Shown: positions 47,187 to 55,240 of the stretch, piece after piece | Position numbering within the stretch: the stretch's first letter is position 1 | How the letters are laid out: each line of letters starts with the position of its first letter | Source of the DNA: Lyngbya aestuarii BL J | GTDB lineage: Bacteria; Cyanobacteriota; Cyanobacteriia; Cyanobacteriales; Microcoleaceae | Direction of reading: 5' to 3' | Length of the DNA stretch: 64,000 nucleotides | NCBI RefSeq assembly: GCF_000478195.2 | Contig: NZ_AUZM01000001.1 | Location: 62,001-126,000 of the forward strand | Made by a program: the position numbers and the translations under genes | The notes under the pieces: generated by a model | The model's database searches: none | What the model was told of the DNA's origin: nothing | The model's input: the letters and a program-made list of their open reading frames with translations, nothing else

Positions 47187-48788
47187 ATGAAATATAACTT
47201 TTTTGTCTCTCAAAACAAAACCCCTCAAAATCAACCGCTTCCGGGTCGTAAAGCCGAAATGACTCAAGGACGTTCGGGCGGATGGATGTTCAAAGCGGAT
47301 ATCTGGCAAATCTTACGGCGTTGCTTATTAATTGGAACTGCCAATGGTGCTTATTATGCCGGAAAACATGAATTAACTCAAGAATTTGTGGATACAATTC
47401 AACTTGCAATTGAAGCCGATCCTCGTCGAGTTGCCGATGAAATTCTTTATGCTTCTGATGGACGTTCTATTAATAATAGCGCTCCGATTTTAGCGTTGGT
47501 TTTGTTATCAATAGGAGAAACCCCTGAAGCAAAACTTGCCTTTACAGAAATATTTCCGCAAGTTGTGCGTACTGGAAGCCATTTCTACGAATGGTTAAGC
47601 TATACGAAAGCCCTGCGAGGATTTGGAAAAATTGTCCGAGAAGCGGGGAAAGCTTGGCTGACTAATGAGGATGTAAAAGGACTCGCATATCAACTGTTAA
47701 AGTATCAACAACGTCAAGGATTTTCTCACCGTGATGCGTTGCGTTTATTTCATGTAAAACCAACCACAGAAGACCATAATTTGCTGTTTAATTGGGTGAT
47801 CAATGGTTGGGATGAATTGCCTTCACAAATTCCGTCTGAAGCGTTAAAACAAATTTGGTGGTATGAGTGGTTAAAACGTCATCCCGATCAAACTCACAAA
47901 GCAATTTCTCAAGGTCATTTAACCCATGAAATGGCTGCTCCTGTGGGAAAAATGGATAAACGAGCTTGGCAGTTACTATTCTATGAAATGCCGATAGGGG
48001 CAATGTTGAGAAACTTGGGTTCTTTAACAGAATTAAGAATTTTAACCTCTAAGGAACGTAAAAATATCAAACGAGTTGCTCAAGTTTTAAATAACCGTGA
48101 ACACTTGAAAAAAGGACGAATTCACCCGATAGATGTGTTAAAAGCTCTAAAAACTTATCAATCTGGGGGAAGTTTAGGAAAAAGCCAAAAAACATGGACG
48201 GTTGTTCCTCAAATTGTTCATATTTTGGAAAAGGCTGTTGAGTTATCATTTGATGTGATTGAACCCACAAATAAAGTGTTTTTACACGCCGTTGATATCT
48301 CCGGTTCGATGTCTTGGAATACCGTTTATTCCATCGGTTTAACCTGCTGTGAAATTGCCACAGTTATGGCTTTAGTGACCGCAAAAGCGGAAAAAAACTA
48401 TGTGATTCGCGGATTTTCTACCGAGTTCATCGATTTAGGAATTACAGCAAAAGATTCCTTAAAAACGGCAATGACAAAAGCAAATAATAGTAACTTTGGA
48501 GGGACGGATGCAAGCGTGGCTTATAATTGGATGATTCGTCATAAATTCAAAGCGGATATGATTTGTTTTTGGACGGATAACGAAACTTGGGCGGGGATTA
48601 AACACACGAGTCGAGCGTTAGCAGAATACCGTCAAAAAATCAATCCAAACATCAAGGCGGTTTATGTTTCGCTTGCACCCTACAATATCACATTAGTTGA
48701 TCCAGAAGATGGAAATTCTTGGGATATTGCAGGATTTGATCCAGGAACGCCGCGACTCATTCAAATGTTAGCAACAGGTGAACTTTAA
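47187..48788 (+). CDS. rsr: TROVE-vWA protein, Ro60/Rsr orthologue
   Basis: 533 residues. The TROVE domain (residues about 15-360), an alpha-helical ring, includes F-K-A-D-I-W-Q-I-L-R-R-C, the conserved opening K-A-D...L-R-R-x-L-I-I/L-G-T and Y-Y-A-G-K. A vWA domain follows with a complete MIDAS D-I-S-G-S-M-S (about 369), the distal Thr in F-G-G-T-D and a later Asp. This is the layout of animal Ro60 and bacterial Rsr, which bind misfolded RNAs in the ring and Y RNAs on its outer face. Bacterial Rsr works with PNPase and Y RNAs. Upstream lie three tRNA-like RNAs, its likely partners. AGGAAAG precedes the ATG. Confidence 0.93.
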   Translation: MKYNFFVSQNKTPQNQPLPGRKAEMTQGRSGGWMFKADIWQILRRCLLIGTANGAYYAGKHELTQEFVDTIQLAIEADPRRVADEILYASDGRSINNSAPILALVLLSIGETPEAKLAFTEIFPQVVRTGSHFYEWLSYTKALRGFGKIVREAGKAWLTNEDVKGLAYQLLKYQQRQGFSHRDALRLFHVKPTTEDHNLLFNWVINGWDELPSQIPSEALKQIWWYEWLKRHPDQTHKAISQGHLTHEMAAPVGKMDKRAWQLLFYEMPIGAMLRNLGSLTELRILTSKERKNIKRVAQVLNNREHLKKGRIHPIDVLKALKTYQSGGSLGKSQKTWTVVPQIVHILEKAVELSFDVIEPTNKVFLHAVDISGSMSWNTVYSIGLTCCEIATVMALVTAKAEKNYVIRGFSTEFIDLGITAKDSLKTAMTKANNSNFGGTDASVAYNWMIRHKFKADMICFWTDNETWAGIKHTSRALAEYRQKINPNIKAVYVSLAPYNITLVDPEDGNSWDIAGFDPGTPRLIQMLATGEL

Positions 48789-48815
48789 CTCACTTGATTT
48801 CCTTAAAATCAGCAC

Positions 48816-48856
48816 AGAGACGTTCTCTTTGAGCGTCTCTAAAACTTGTTTTTTTG
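48816..48856 (+). terminator. possible terminator after the TROVE gene
   Basis: Stem AGAGACG / CGTCTCT (48816-48822 with 48834-48840), an 11-base loop, then a T7 run after nine bases. Confidence 0.45.
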
Positions 48857-49042
48857 TCACTTAATCTTATAATTTAAACGTTAAATATTAACGATTGTTA
48901 CAACTTTACTCATTTAGCAAAGGAGCGGAATTGCTCAAAACTTGTCACTTCTGATGTGGGTTTGCTATGCTAGAGACTCTTTTTTCACCAAATAGCAGTT
49001 TAGAGTCTAAGTGTACAAAACTGCCATCTTTAGGAGTGCATT

Positions 49043-49252
49043 ATGATCTACCAATTTCAAATCCAATTCTCGCTGTTTGCTATCAATAGCCGTCCTCAAA
49101 CCGTTACTATTCTCTCTAAAAATTATCTTTCTCCAGAAAAACTTAAATCCTCTTTAGCTTGTGACTATGAGATTCTACCTCACGAAGTTGAGATTCATTC
49201 AGTATTACAAACTGCGTCTCCCCGAAAACAGCAAAGTTACAGTTCTCAGTAG
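49043..49252 (+). CDS. small hypothetical protein
   Basis: 69 residues, no membrane segment. A ribosome-binding site AGGAG lies about eight bases before ATG 49043. The sequence is mildly basic (Y-L-S-P-E-K-L-K-S-S-L) with a polar tail. Nothing is recognised. The good ribosome-binding site is the main support. Confidence 0.5.
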   Translation: MIYQFQIQFSLFAINSRPQTVTILSKNYLSPEKLKSSLACDYEILPHEVEIHSVLQTASPRKQQSYSSQ

Positions 49253-49618
49253 TTTAATTCCACCAAAAACTTCAGGGAAATAATCTTAATTTTTCTTAAA
49301 ACGGATCACACCTTCCTGGCCCAAGGAGTCCGAACTTTATTTGAGTTCAATATTGTCCCTTTACCAATAACCTGTATTTATGGGTAAAGAGAAATGAGGA
49401 AAATTGTTCTGGATCGATTCCGGGGGGTGGATCGCATTTTTCTCCAAAATGTTTAGAATCCATTAAGTATCGGTGATCTCTGTGGTGGCCCCTGTGAAAA
49501 ATATTAAATTTTTCATAAATTTAGATCATTCTAGAGAGATACATTTATAATTGCAGTGTTAGACACTGTATTGTGTTTATTTTTGTTAAGAAAAACACAG
49601 AAAATAGGAGATAAATTT
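49253..49618. other. 366-bp interval without a gene
   Basis: Contains a hairpin CTTTACC / GGTAAAG (49359-49365 with 49383-49389) that could end the small upstream gene. A TGAAAAA / TTTTTCA inverted repeat lies near 49497, probably in the promoter region of the next gene. Nothing else was recognised. Confidence 0.45.
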
Positions 49619-49954
49619 ATGGGCTTTTTAGGAAAACTATTTGGGAAAAAAGAAGAGGAGAAAGCTGCCTCAACACCCAAAGTAGCCGTTTCAAAAGCAG
49701 CAACCGAAAAATCTATTGCACCCGAAAAAGTAGGGATTGATGGTAACTTTGATGAAAGTGGTTTAGCCAAACGTGTTGCTCAAGCATTAGATGATGCAAA
49801 TATTTCAGATAATGTGGGTCTTTGGGTCGCGCAAAAAGGTAGCACTGTTGTCTTGAAATATAATGAAGACGCGAAGGAGGTTTTAGCAAAAGCAGAGCAA
49901 ATTGCAAAAGGAGTAGAGGGTGCAACGGGAGTAGAAACAGCACCTAATAGCTAA
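49619..49954 (+). CDS. small BON-domain-like protein
   Basis: 111 residues. A basic start (L-G-K-L-F-G-K-K-E-E-E) is followed by a Lys/Ala-rich linker. A C-terminal region (residues 45-108) has the alternating pattern of BON domains: L-A-K-R-V-A-Q-A-L, G-S-T-V-V-L-K-Y and V-E-G-A-T-G-V-E-T. BON domains bind lipids or partner proteins and occur in osmotic-stress proteins. No signal peptide is present. ATG 49619 has AGGAG; the frame is open to 49556, but that start lacks a site. Call based on pattern only. Confidence 0.55.
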   Translation: MGFLGKLFGKKEEEKAASTPKVAVSKAATEKSIAPEKVGIDGNFDESGLAKRVAQALDDANISDNVGLWVAQKGSTVVLKYNEDAKEVLAKAEQIAKGVEGATGVETAPNS

Positions 49955-50096
49955 TGGATTGACTTGAGAATAAAGTTAGATAAACCGCATTAAAATACAT
50001 TGAGTGTGAGTATTAGGCTGACGAAAATTCTGAAATCACACTTAATTCTAAATCTTTGAAAATGGCTGAATATGCTCTAAATAAACCTTAAATAAA

Positions 50097-50264
50097 ATGC
50101 AGAAAAAAACTTATTATTTAGCATCTTCTATCTTCTTCATTGTAGGGTTACTCTGGATGTTCATCAAGTTAATTGCTAATACTGAAAGATTTACAGTCAT
50201 TATGATTGGTTGTTTTCTTGTTGGGCTAGTTTACTTTTTTTTGGGATCTCGACTCAAAAATTAA
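50097..50264 (+). CDS. small two-helix membrane protein
   Basis: 55 residues: M-Q-K-K-T-Y-Y, then two hydrophobic helices (I-F-F-I-V-G-L-L-W-M-F-I and M-I-G-C-F-L-V-G-L-V-Y-F-F-L) joined by a short polar turn, ending R-L-K-N. It has the shape of many small bacterial membrane proteins. The ribosome-binding site is weak, so confidence is moderate. Confidence 0.45.
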   Translation: MQKKTYYLASSIFFIVGLLWMFIKLIANTERFTVIMIGCFLVGLVYFFLGSRLKN

Positions 50265-50299
50265 AATCTGAAGAAAACAGATCTCCACTCTGAAGTCTG

Positions 50300-50328
50300 T
50301 TTAAAGAAATGTGAGTTCATGTTATAAT
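50300..50328 (+). promoter_or_regulatory. sigma-70-type promoter for the gene at 50362
   Basis: Extended -10 TGTTATAAT (TATAAT at 50323-50328) with a weak -35 TTTAAA (50300-50305) at 17-bp spacing, about 33 bp before the ATG. Confidence 0.55.
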
Positions 50329-50361
50329 AGTAAGAGAATAATCTAGACTAAAAAATTTAGA

Positions 50362-50793
50362 ATGATTATTCATGTTCCCTCTAAAGCAGGTCAACGAAAA
50401 AAATATTGGCGGCGCGTAATTGATTTTGTCGATCTCAATCAGACAAACGGATATGCTTTTCAAGGATATCGAGTAGAAGCAGATCAATTAATTGAATTAG
50501 AAATTGGTAATTTTTTACTCACCTACGATGAAATAGGTTCTATAAAACGTTGGTATCCTCACGTTTGCTTATATCAAGTTCGAGCCGATCTCGAATCTCC
50601 TTTAGAAGAAAGATTTACTTGGAGTGGAAAAACCGCTAACCGAAATTGGAACCGCTCTTGGGCTTTATCAGTACGTGATCCTATTGCTGAAATTGTGAAT
50701 GAAAACCGTTTATCCTATGAAGATTTGATTGATTGGGATAAAGTTTCAACAGATCGTTTAAAGGAAGAATTGAAGCGTAGAGGAGTTATTTAA
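50362..50793 (+). CDS. hypothetical protein with SAP/LEM-like C-terminal helix
   Basis: 143 residues. The first 110 are beta-rich with many Trp/Tyr (K-Y-W-R-R-V-I-D-F-V-D-L, R-W-Y-P-H-V-C-L-Y). The last 20 (D-R-L-K-E-E-L-K-R-R-G-V-I) look like the basic end of a SAP-like nucleic-acid-binding motif, but this is weak. Nothing else is recognised. It has its own promoter and ends inside a terminator stem. Confidence 0.6.
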   Translation: MIIHVPSKAGQRKKYWRRVIDFVDLNQTNGYAFQGYRVEADQLIELEIGNFLLTYDEIGSIKRWYPHVCLYQVRADLESPLEERFTWSGKTANRNWNRSWALSVRDPIAEIVNENRLSYEDLIDWDKVSTDRLKEELKRRGVI

Positions 50794-50804
50794 TCTACGC
50801 TTTT
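50774..50804 (+). terminator. terminator overlapping the gene's 3' end
   Basis: Perfect stem AGCGTAGA / TCTACGCT (50774-50781 with 50794-50801) whose loop holds the stop codon, followed by TTT. Confidence 0.65.
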
Positions 50805-50835
50805 GTATCCTTGAAGTTATTTAAAAAGAGTTAAT

Positions 50836-52338
50836 CTAGACTACAATAAAAACCTCTTGTGTCAATACAACGGGATTAAAAACAGCAAGTATCTGTTCGC
50901 CAAAACTAATTTGAGTCCCTTGCAATATAGGTTCGATGCTTAACTGTTCAAACGTTAGATTATCTGTTAAACCAATAAAATCAATACCGATTTCAAAATC
51001 TTTAATTTGATCAGTATCTTCATTCATTTCTAAAATAAAAACATCTATTCCTTGACCTCCCTGTAAAGTATCAAAACCCGTACCTCCTCTTAAGATATCA
51101 TCATCAAAACCCCCAAATAACTGATCATTTTCTGAACCGCCAATCAAGATATCACGACCTGCATCTCCGTTAATCAAATCATCACCAATCCCTCCATAAC
51201 TCGTGTCATTTCCCTCACCTCCCCAGATTACATCATTCCCCGATAAACCGCTTATTAAGTCATCTTCTGCATATCCGATTAATTCATCTCCTTGATTGGT
51301 TCCAGCAAGATTATCTCTGTTATTTGTTCCTTGAAAACTTAAGTCTGTATTAAAGAAAACTCCCTGTTTTTTATCTTTAGTATTGAGATCAACAATCCCT
51401 CGATTAGCACGTTCATCTTCGGTTACAATTCCTTGTCTGAGGGTATTGAGAGAAATTAAAGGATAAGTCAATTCAGATTTATTTTCAACGAAGGGATTAT
51501 CAAGTTGGTCTAAATTTTTGGAACCACTAACAGATGGATCAGAGGGTAAATTAAACCCTTCACCTGCAAGTAATTGAGTAAAAAAACGATGAGCATAACC
51601 ATGTGCTTTTGCTCCAAACCAGTCATTAAATCGATTAGAATCGGGTTGATTCCATGCCTCACCTTGATTAAGATAAAGATCGAGGGTATTTTCATTATCA
51701 AAATTCAGTACAGGTAGAGGATTTTCATATCCGAGATTACTCGTTGTATGAATTGCAATGACTCGCGTTGCATCTCCTTTATCCAAGCGTTCTGGAATAG
51801 ATTGAAAAGTTGCTAATGTTTTCTGATTAAAATTTGCATTTTCAAACCCTGGCCCGGCGGGATCTAAACCAATAATTGTTCCAATCTTCTGATCATCCGG
51901 TGAATATTGTCCAGCAAATCCAGCAACTTGAGCGCCTAAACTATGACCAATTAATGTAATTGTTTCGGGTTGAATAACATCAGAACTAACATATCGATAA
52001 AGCATTTCTTGAACCGCTTTTCCGACAAATTCTGTCTTTTGAGCCTGTTGAGGATAGTTGAAAAAATCTGTGACTTTTTGACCTGCATCCCAACTGACTA
52101 AAATAACGTTAGCATCTTCTTCTTGTTTAGAGATTTCGGTTGCTATTTTTCGCATCCAATTATCTGATTCAACCTCATTAGGTATTCCGGGATTATCGCG
52201 AAAGCCATGAGTAATCACATAAGTAGGACGCCCGGAAGTTAGATCAGAATCTTCAAGTTCTTTGAGGGTTTTATTTTCATTTAAAATATAAAATTTAGCC
52301 CACTCACTCACAGGATGATTAACAGTTAAGTTCTCCAT
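50836..52338 (-). CDS. lipase-like alpha/beta hydrolase with RTX calcium-binding repeats
   Basis: About 500 residues. An N-terminal lipase domain related to the triglyceride lipase family has the nucleophile elbow G-H-S-L-G (Ser about 133), the acid Asp in I-G-L-D-P-A-G-P (about 159) and candidate His in A-K-A-H-G-Y-A-H (246 or 250). Tandem G-G-x-G-x-D-x RTX repeats (about 345-440) follow, which bind calcium in type I-secreted proteins. No signal peptide is seen, as expected for type I export, so extracellular action is likely. ATG 52338, with GGGGA upstream, is preferred over 52362. No secretion genes are adjacent. Confidence 0.82.
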   Translation of the reverse strand: MENLTVNHPVSEWAKFYILNENKTLKELEDSDLTSGRPTYVITHGFRDNPGIPNEVESDNWMRKIATEISKQEEDANVILVSWDAGQKVTDFFNYPQQAQKTEFVGKAVQEMLYRYVSSDVIQPETITLIGHSLGAQVAGFAGQYSPDDQKIGTIIGLDPAGPGFENANFNQKTLATFQSIPERLDKGDATRVIAIHTTSNLGYENPLPVLNFDNENTLDLYLNQGEAWNQPDSNRFNDWFGAKAHGYAHRFFTQLLAGEGFNLPSDPSVSGSKNLDQLDNPFVENKSELTYPLISLNTLRQGIVTEDERANRGIVDLNTKDKKQGVFFNTDLSFQGTNNRDNLAGTNQGDELIGYAEDDLISGLSGNDVIWGGEGNDTSYGGIGDDLINGDAGRDILIGGSENDQLFGGFDDDILRGGTGFDTLQGGQGIDVFILEMNEDTDQIKDFEIGIDFIGLTDNLTFEQLSIEPILQGTQISFGEQILAVFNPVVLTQEVFIVV

Positions 52339-53084
52339 GAGATCTTTCCCCAAGTTGATCATTTTAGTATAGATACATTACCTTTATTTTAATCAACTTA
52401 TCTAACGGTTATATGCGTTCCTGAGCCACTCTTTCAGGTGTCATGCAGAAGGTGATGACTTTTTGATGTTATTCATTCTAATCATCATGCTCTGAGTGGT
52501 TGTTTAAACGCTTGTTAACTCAGGAAAGATATTCTCCGTCAGTAGCCAATTTTAGGAGTGGCATAGTCCTCGAAGTCAGGGCGTTACGCCCTTACAGAGA
52601 ACAGGGGACAGCCAATAGCGGATCGGATCGCTCAAACCTTCTCTCCAAAGGGGCGCTTACAATGCTGACGAAGAGAGGGAACAGGGATAAGAAAAAAACT
52701 GGGTACGGCTACGCCTCCGAGAGATTTAGGTATCTGATAGACAATTTAGTGGGGGGGGTTTGCTGAGGTTATTTGTTAGAGACCTCGCTCCCTCGATCTA
52801 GCTAGGTGGAACCTACCTGCCCCTACGAAACTGGTGAGGTGTATTTGAAAGGGGTACAGACTTGCTGAATCAATCAACTCGTAAAATTACTGAGATCCCT
52901 GAGATTTTTAGTACATACAAAATTTGAAAGTTCAGTGATTCTACGCTGGCATATTTAAGAATACAACTTTAACATTAAAGATAGAGATAGAAACTTTGAG
53001 ATTATCACTGGCACAACCAAGCTTATATTTCTCGGAAATATTCATCTCTCTACTTCTCAATCAATCAGCTTAAAGGAGAAATAA
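52339..53084. other. 746-bp gene-free interval
   Basis: No convincing gene. An 88-codon frame (52500-52766) is composed of repeat-like sequence and is not called. There are short palindromes such as AGGGCGTTACGCCCT and a GGCTACGCC element, typical of dispersed cyanobacterial repeats. The right end should hold the promoter of the SHOCT protein gene. Confidence 0.45.
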
Positions 53085-53954
53085 ATGGCGATTAACTATT
53101 ACTTAGAAAACAATAAAGATTCTCTAGAATTTGTCTACAAAAATCTTTTACTTTGGTTTAAAGATAAGCAATACAAAGTTGAAGGAACAGAAGCTGATGG
53201 TATTTACTTAATTCAAGCGCAAAAAGTTGGTAAAATTAGGACTGTGCTAGGGACAAATCTAGCTTTTAAAGTCAAAGTTTATAAGTCCAATGACCTCACG
53301 AATCCGCCTGAATTTGTTGTAGAAACTAGCACAGGTAAATGGATACAAAATATTGCTGGAGCCGGAGTAACTGCGATGTTTTTCGGAGGATTGACTGTCT
53401 TGACAGGTTTAGCTGGAGCGGGTTGGGCTTTAGTCGTAGAAAATGAAATTATCACCTACATTGAAGAAGAATTGAAGTTTAAAAAGATTCAAAAATCTAT
53501 GAATTCATCTGAGCTTGAACCTCTAGGAATCTCAATTCATTCGTCCAAAAAAGAGAATCATTATAAAGCTCAAAATAATTCTGCTCGTCAAAAAGCAATA
53601 TTAAAAGCAGATCAAGACTTAAAAAAACTCAAAGCAGCCTTAGCCACTAATATTCTAACCGAAGAAGAATTTGCCGCTAAAAAGCAATATGTAGAGAATC
53701 AAATCGATGAATACGAAATTGAGTTTATAATTGAAGAAAAGTTGATTCGGTTTCAGGAAGCGTTTACAGATGGGATTTTAACAGCAGATGAATTTGAGGC
53801 TAAAGTTCACCAAGTTGAAGAAGAACTGAGACATCAGGTGATTGATCAACGGCTTGAACAAGAAAAAGAGGAAGTTATGATAAAACTAAGAGCCGCTCTA
53901 GACAATGGGATTTTGACACAGGATGAATATGCTCAAAAACTAGCACTTCTGTGA
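53085..53954 (+). CDS. membrane-associated protein with three SHOCT-like repeats
   Basis: 289 residues. An N-terminal domain of about 90 residues is unrecognised. A glycine/alanine-rich hydrophobic segment (G-A-G-V-T-A-M-F-F-G-G-L-T-V-L) spans about 90-115, then a polar linker. Three copies of a SHOCT-like motif follow: L-K-K-L-K-A-A-L...I-L-T-E-E-E-F, L-I-R-F-Q-E-A-F...I-L-T-A-D-E-F and M-I-K-L-R-A-A-L...I-L-T-Q-D-E-Y. SHOCT is usually a single C-terminal helix pair for protein contacts; three in a row is unusual. The start has AAAGGAG. No function known. Confidence 0.6.
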   Translation: MAINYYLENNKDSLEFVYKNLLLWFKDKQYKVEGTEADGIYLIQAQKVGKIRTVLGTNLAFKVKVYKSNDLTNPPEFVVETSTGKWIQNIAGAGVTAMFFGGLTVLTGLAGAGWALVVENEIITYIEEELKFKKIQKSMNSSELEPLGISIHSSKKENHYKAQNNSARQKAILKADQDLKKLKAALATNILTEEEFAAKKQYVENQIDEYEIEFIIEEKLIRFQEAFTDGILTADEFEAKVHQVEEELRHQVIDQRLEQEKEEVMIKLRAALDNGILTQDEYAQKLALL

Positions 53955-54011
53955 TTTCTCCCGAAACCAAGCTTCGCTTCGCTTGTACGCATCGTCGAGA
54001 GAACTGGAGAG

Positions 54012-54043
54012 AAACCTGGTTTCGCCGAAGTTACCAGGTTTTT
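54012..54043 (+). terminator. terminator after the SHOCT protein gene
   Basis: Perfect stem AAACCTGG / CCAGGTTT (54012-54019 with 54034-54041), a 14-base loop and a short T run. Confidence 0.65.
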
Positions 54044-54104
54044 AGAAACGTTTAATATGATTGATTTCGTAATTGTTAGTCATCTCGTTTCAATGACGAA
54101 CAGC

Positions 54105-54932
54105 CTAAACACAGGTAATCGCCCCTAATGTTGCTTGCGGAGGTTCTTCAGTTAAACAGTCTACTGAAACGTTGAGACCTTCAAGTTGAGCTGTTCCAAA
54201 AATTGTAGCAAATGACATATCAGCCGCGTCTCGTCCAGTACCAATTCGCACAAATCCTTTACGAGGAATTAAACGAGTTGCATCAAATAAATACCAGCGA
54301 GAGCCTAAATAAGCTTCAAAAACCGCATGAAAATCTGGTGGTTCTAAACCATAAGCATAGCCACTGACAAAGCGAGCAGGAATATTTAAAGCACGACAAA
54401 ATGCTATACCTAAATGAGCAAAATCACGGCAAACACCAGAACGTTGAGTGACGATTTCATACGCGGAAGTATGAGCATCTGTACTTCCAGATAAGTAAGT
54501 AACGTTATCATAAATCCAATTACAAATTGCAGTCACTCTAGAATAGTCTGGCAAAAGATGACCGAATTCATTGTTTGCTAAATTGAATAATTGATCGGAC
54601 TCACAGTATCGCGAAGGATAGACATAATTTAAGACTCTTAAGGGGAGTTTTTTGGGTGGGATTTCGGGAATTAGATTAGGGTTATCTTCTCCTAAACAAA
54701 GAGCCACAGTCGCTTGATAAGATACTTGCAATTTTCCGGGTGGAGCGGTTAATCTCAAGATTCGATTTTTCAGCGTTGATGACACATATTCTTCGGAGTT
54801 TATTGCAGGTTCAATCTGAAGATGTTCTTCTAATACTTGTTGGGAACCATTATTAACAGCACTAATATTAAAAATAAATGTGCTATCGGTTGTCAGATCG
54901 TATTTTAATTGACATCCCACTTGAAACTTCAT
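54105..54932 (-). CDS. transglutaminase-like protein
   Basis: 275 residues. A beta-rich N-terminal domain (about 1-105) precedes the transglutaminase core with the full triad: Cys168 in R-S-G-V-C-R-D-F-A-H, His202 in P-D-F-H-A-V-F-E-A-Y and Asp217 in W-Y-L-F-D-A-T-R-L. Many bacterial members act as proteases or amidases rather than cross-linkers. There is no signal peptide, so probably cytoplasmic. It lies downstream of the baeRF operon on the same strand but has its own upstream region and a terminator before it. Confidence 0.88.
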   Translation of the reverse strand: MKFQVGCQLKYDLTTDSTFIFNISAVNNGSQQVLEEHLQIEPAINSEEYVSSTLKNRILRLTAPPGKLQVSYQATVALCLGEDNPNLIPEIPPKKLPLRVLNYVYPSRYCESDQLFNLANNEFGHLLPDYSRVTAICNWIYDNVTYLSGSTDAHTSAYEIVTQRSGVCRDFAHLGIAFCRALNIPARFVSGYAYGLEPPDFHAVFEAYLGSRWYLFDATRLIPRKGFVRIGTGRDAADMSFATIFGTAQLEGLNVSVDCLTEEPPQATLGAITCV

Positions 54933-55240
54933 ACTTGTGATTTCCTTGAATTGATGTGATCTTAAAAAAAAGCAATTGATTTGAACTTAATTTTAGAAGA
55001 ATTGAATGTAGTTTTGTGATTAACATTTAACTATAGCATAATTATTGTTATTTTTAAACCCATCTTCATTCACCCTCTACTTATATTAAGAGAGTTAGTC
55101 GGGTTTATCTTAAAATATTCTTCTCTCTCTACATCATAAAATGAAATTTATTCCGATATAAAAAAGCTAAAAAATCAAGAGTTAAGAAGAAGATTAACTC
55201 CTGTCTTAACTCTGAATTATTATACAATTACTCTCAATTT
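54933..55240. other. 308-bp AT-rich interval
   Basis: Holds the terminator of the HPF-baeRF unit (55165-55213) and presumably the promoter of the transglutaminase gene. No ORF is supported. Confidence 0.5.
55165..55213 (-). terminator. terminator of the HPF-baeRF unit (minus strand)
   Basis: Perfect 10-bp stem AGAGTTAAGA / TCTTAACTCT (55178-55187 with 55204-55213), a 16-base loop; on the minus strand it is followed by TTGATTTTTTAGC. Confidence 0.65.

Noticed and set aside
52500-52766. Plus-strand frame of 88 codons
   Set aside because: Repeat-like, low-quality composition, no ribosome-binding site and no recognisable product.
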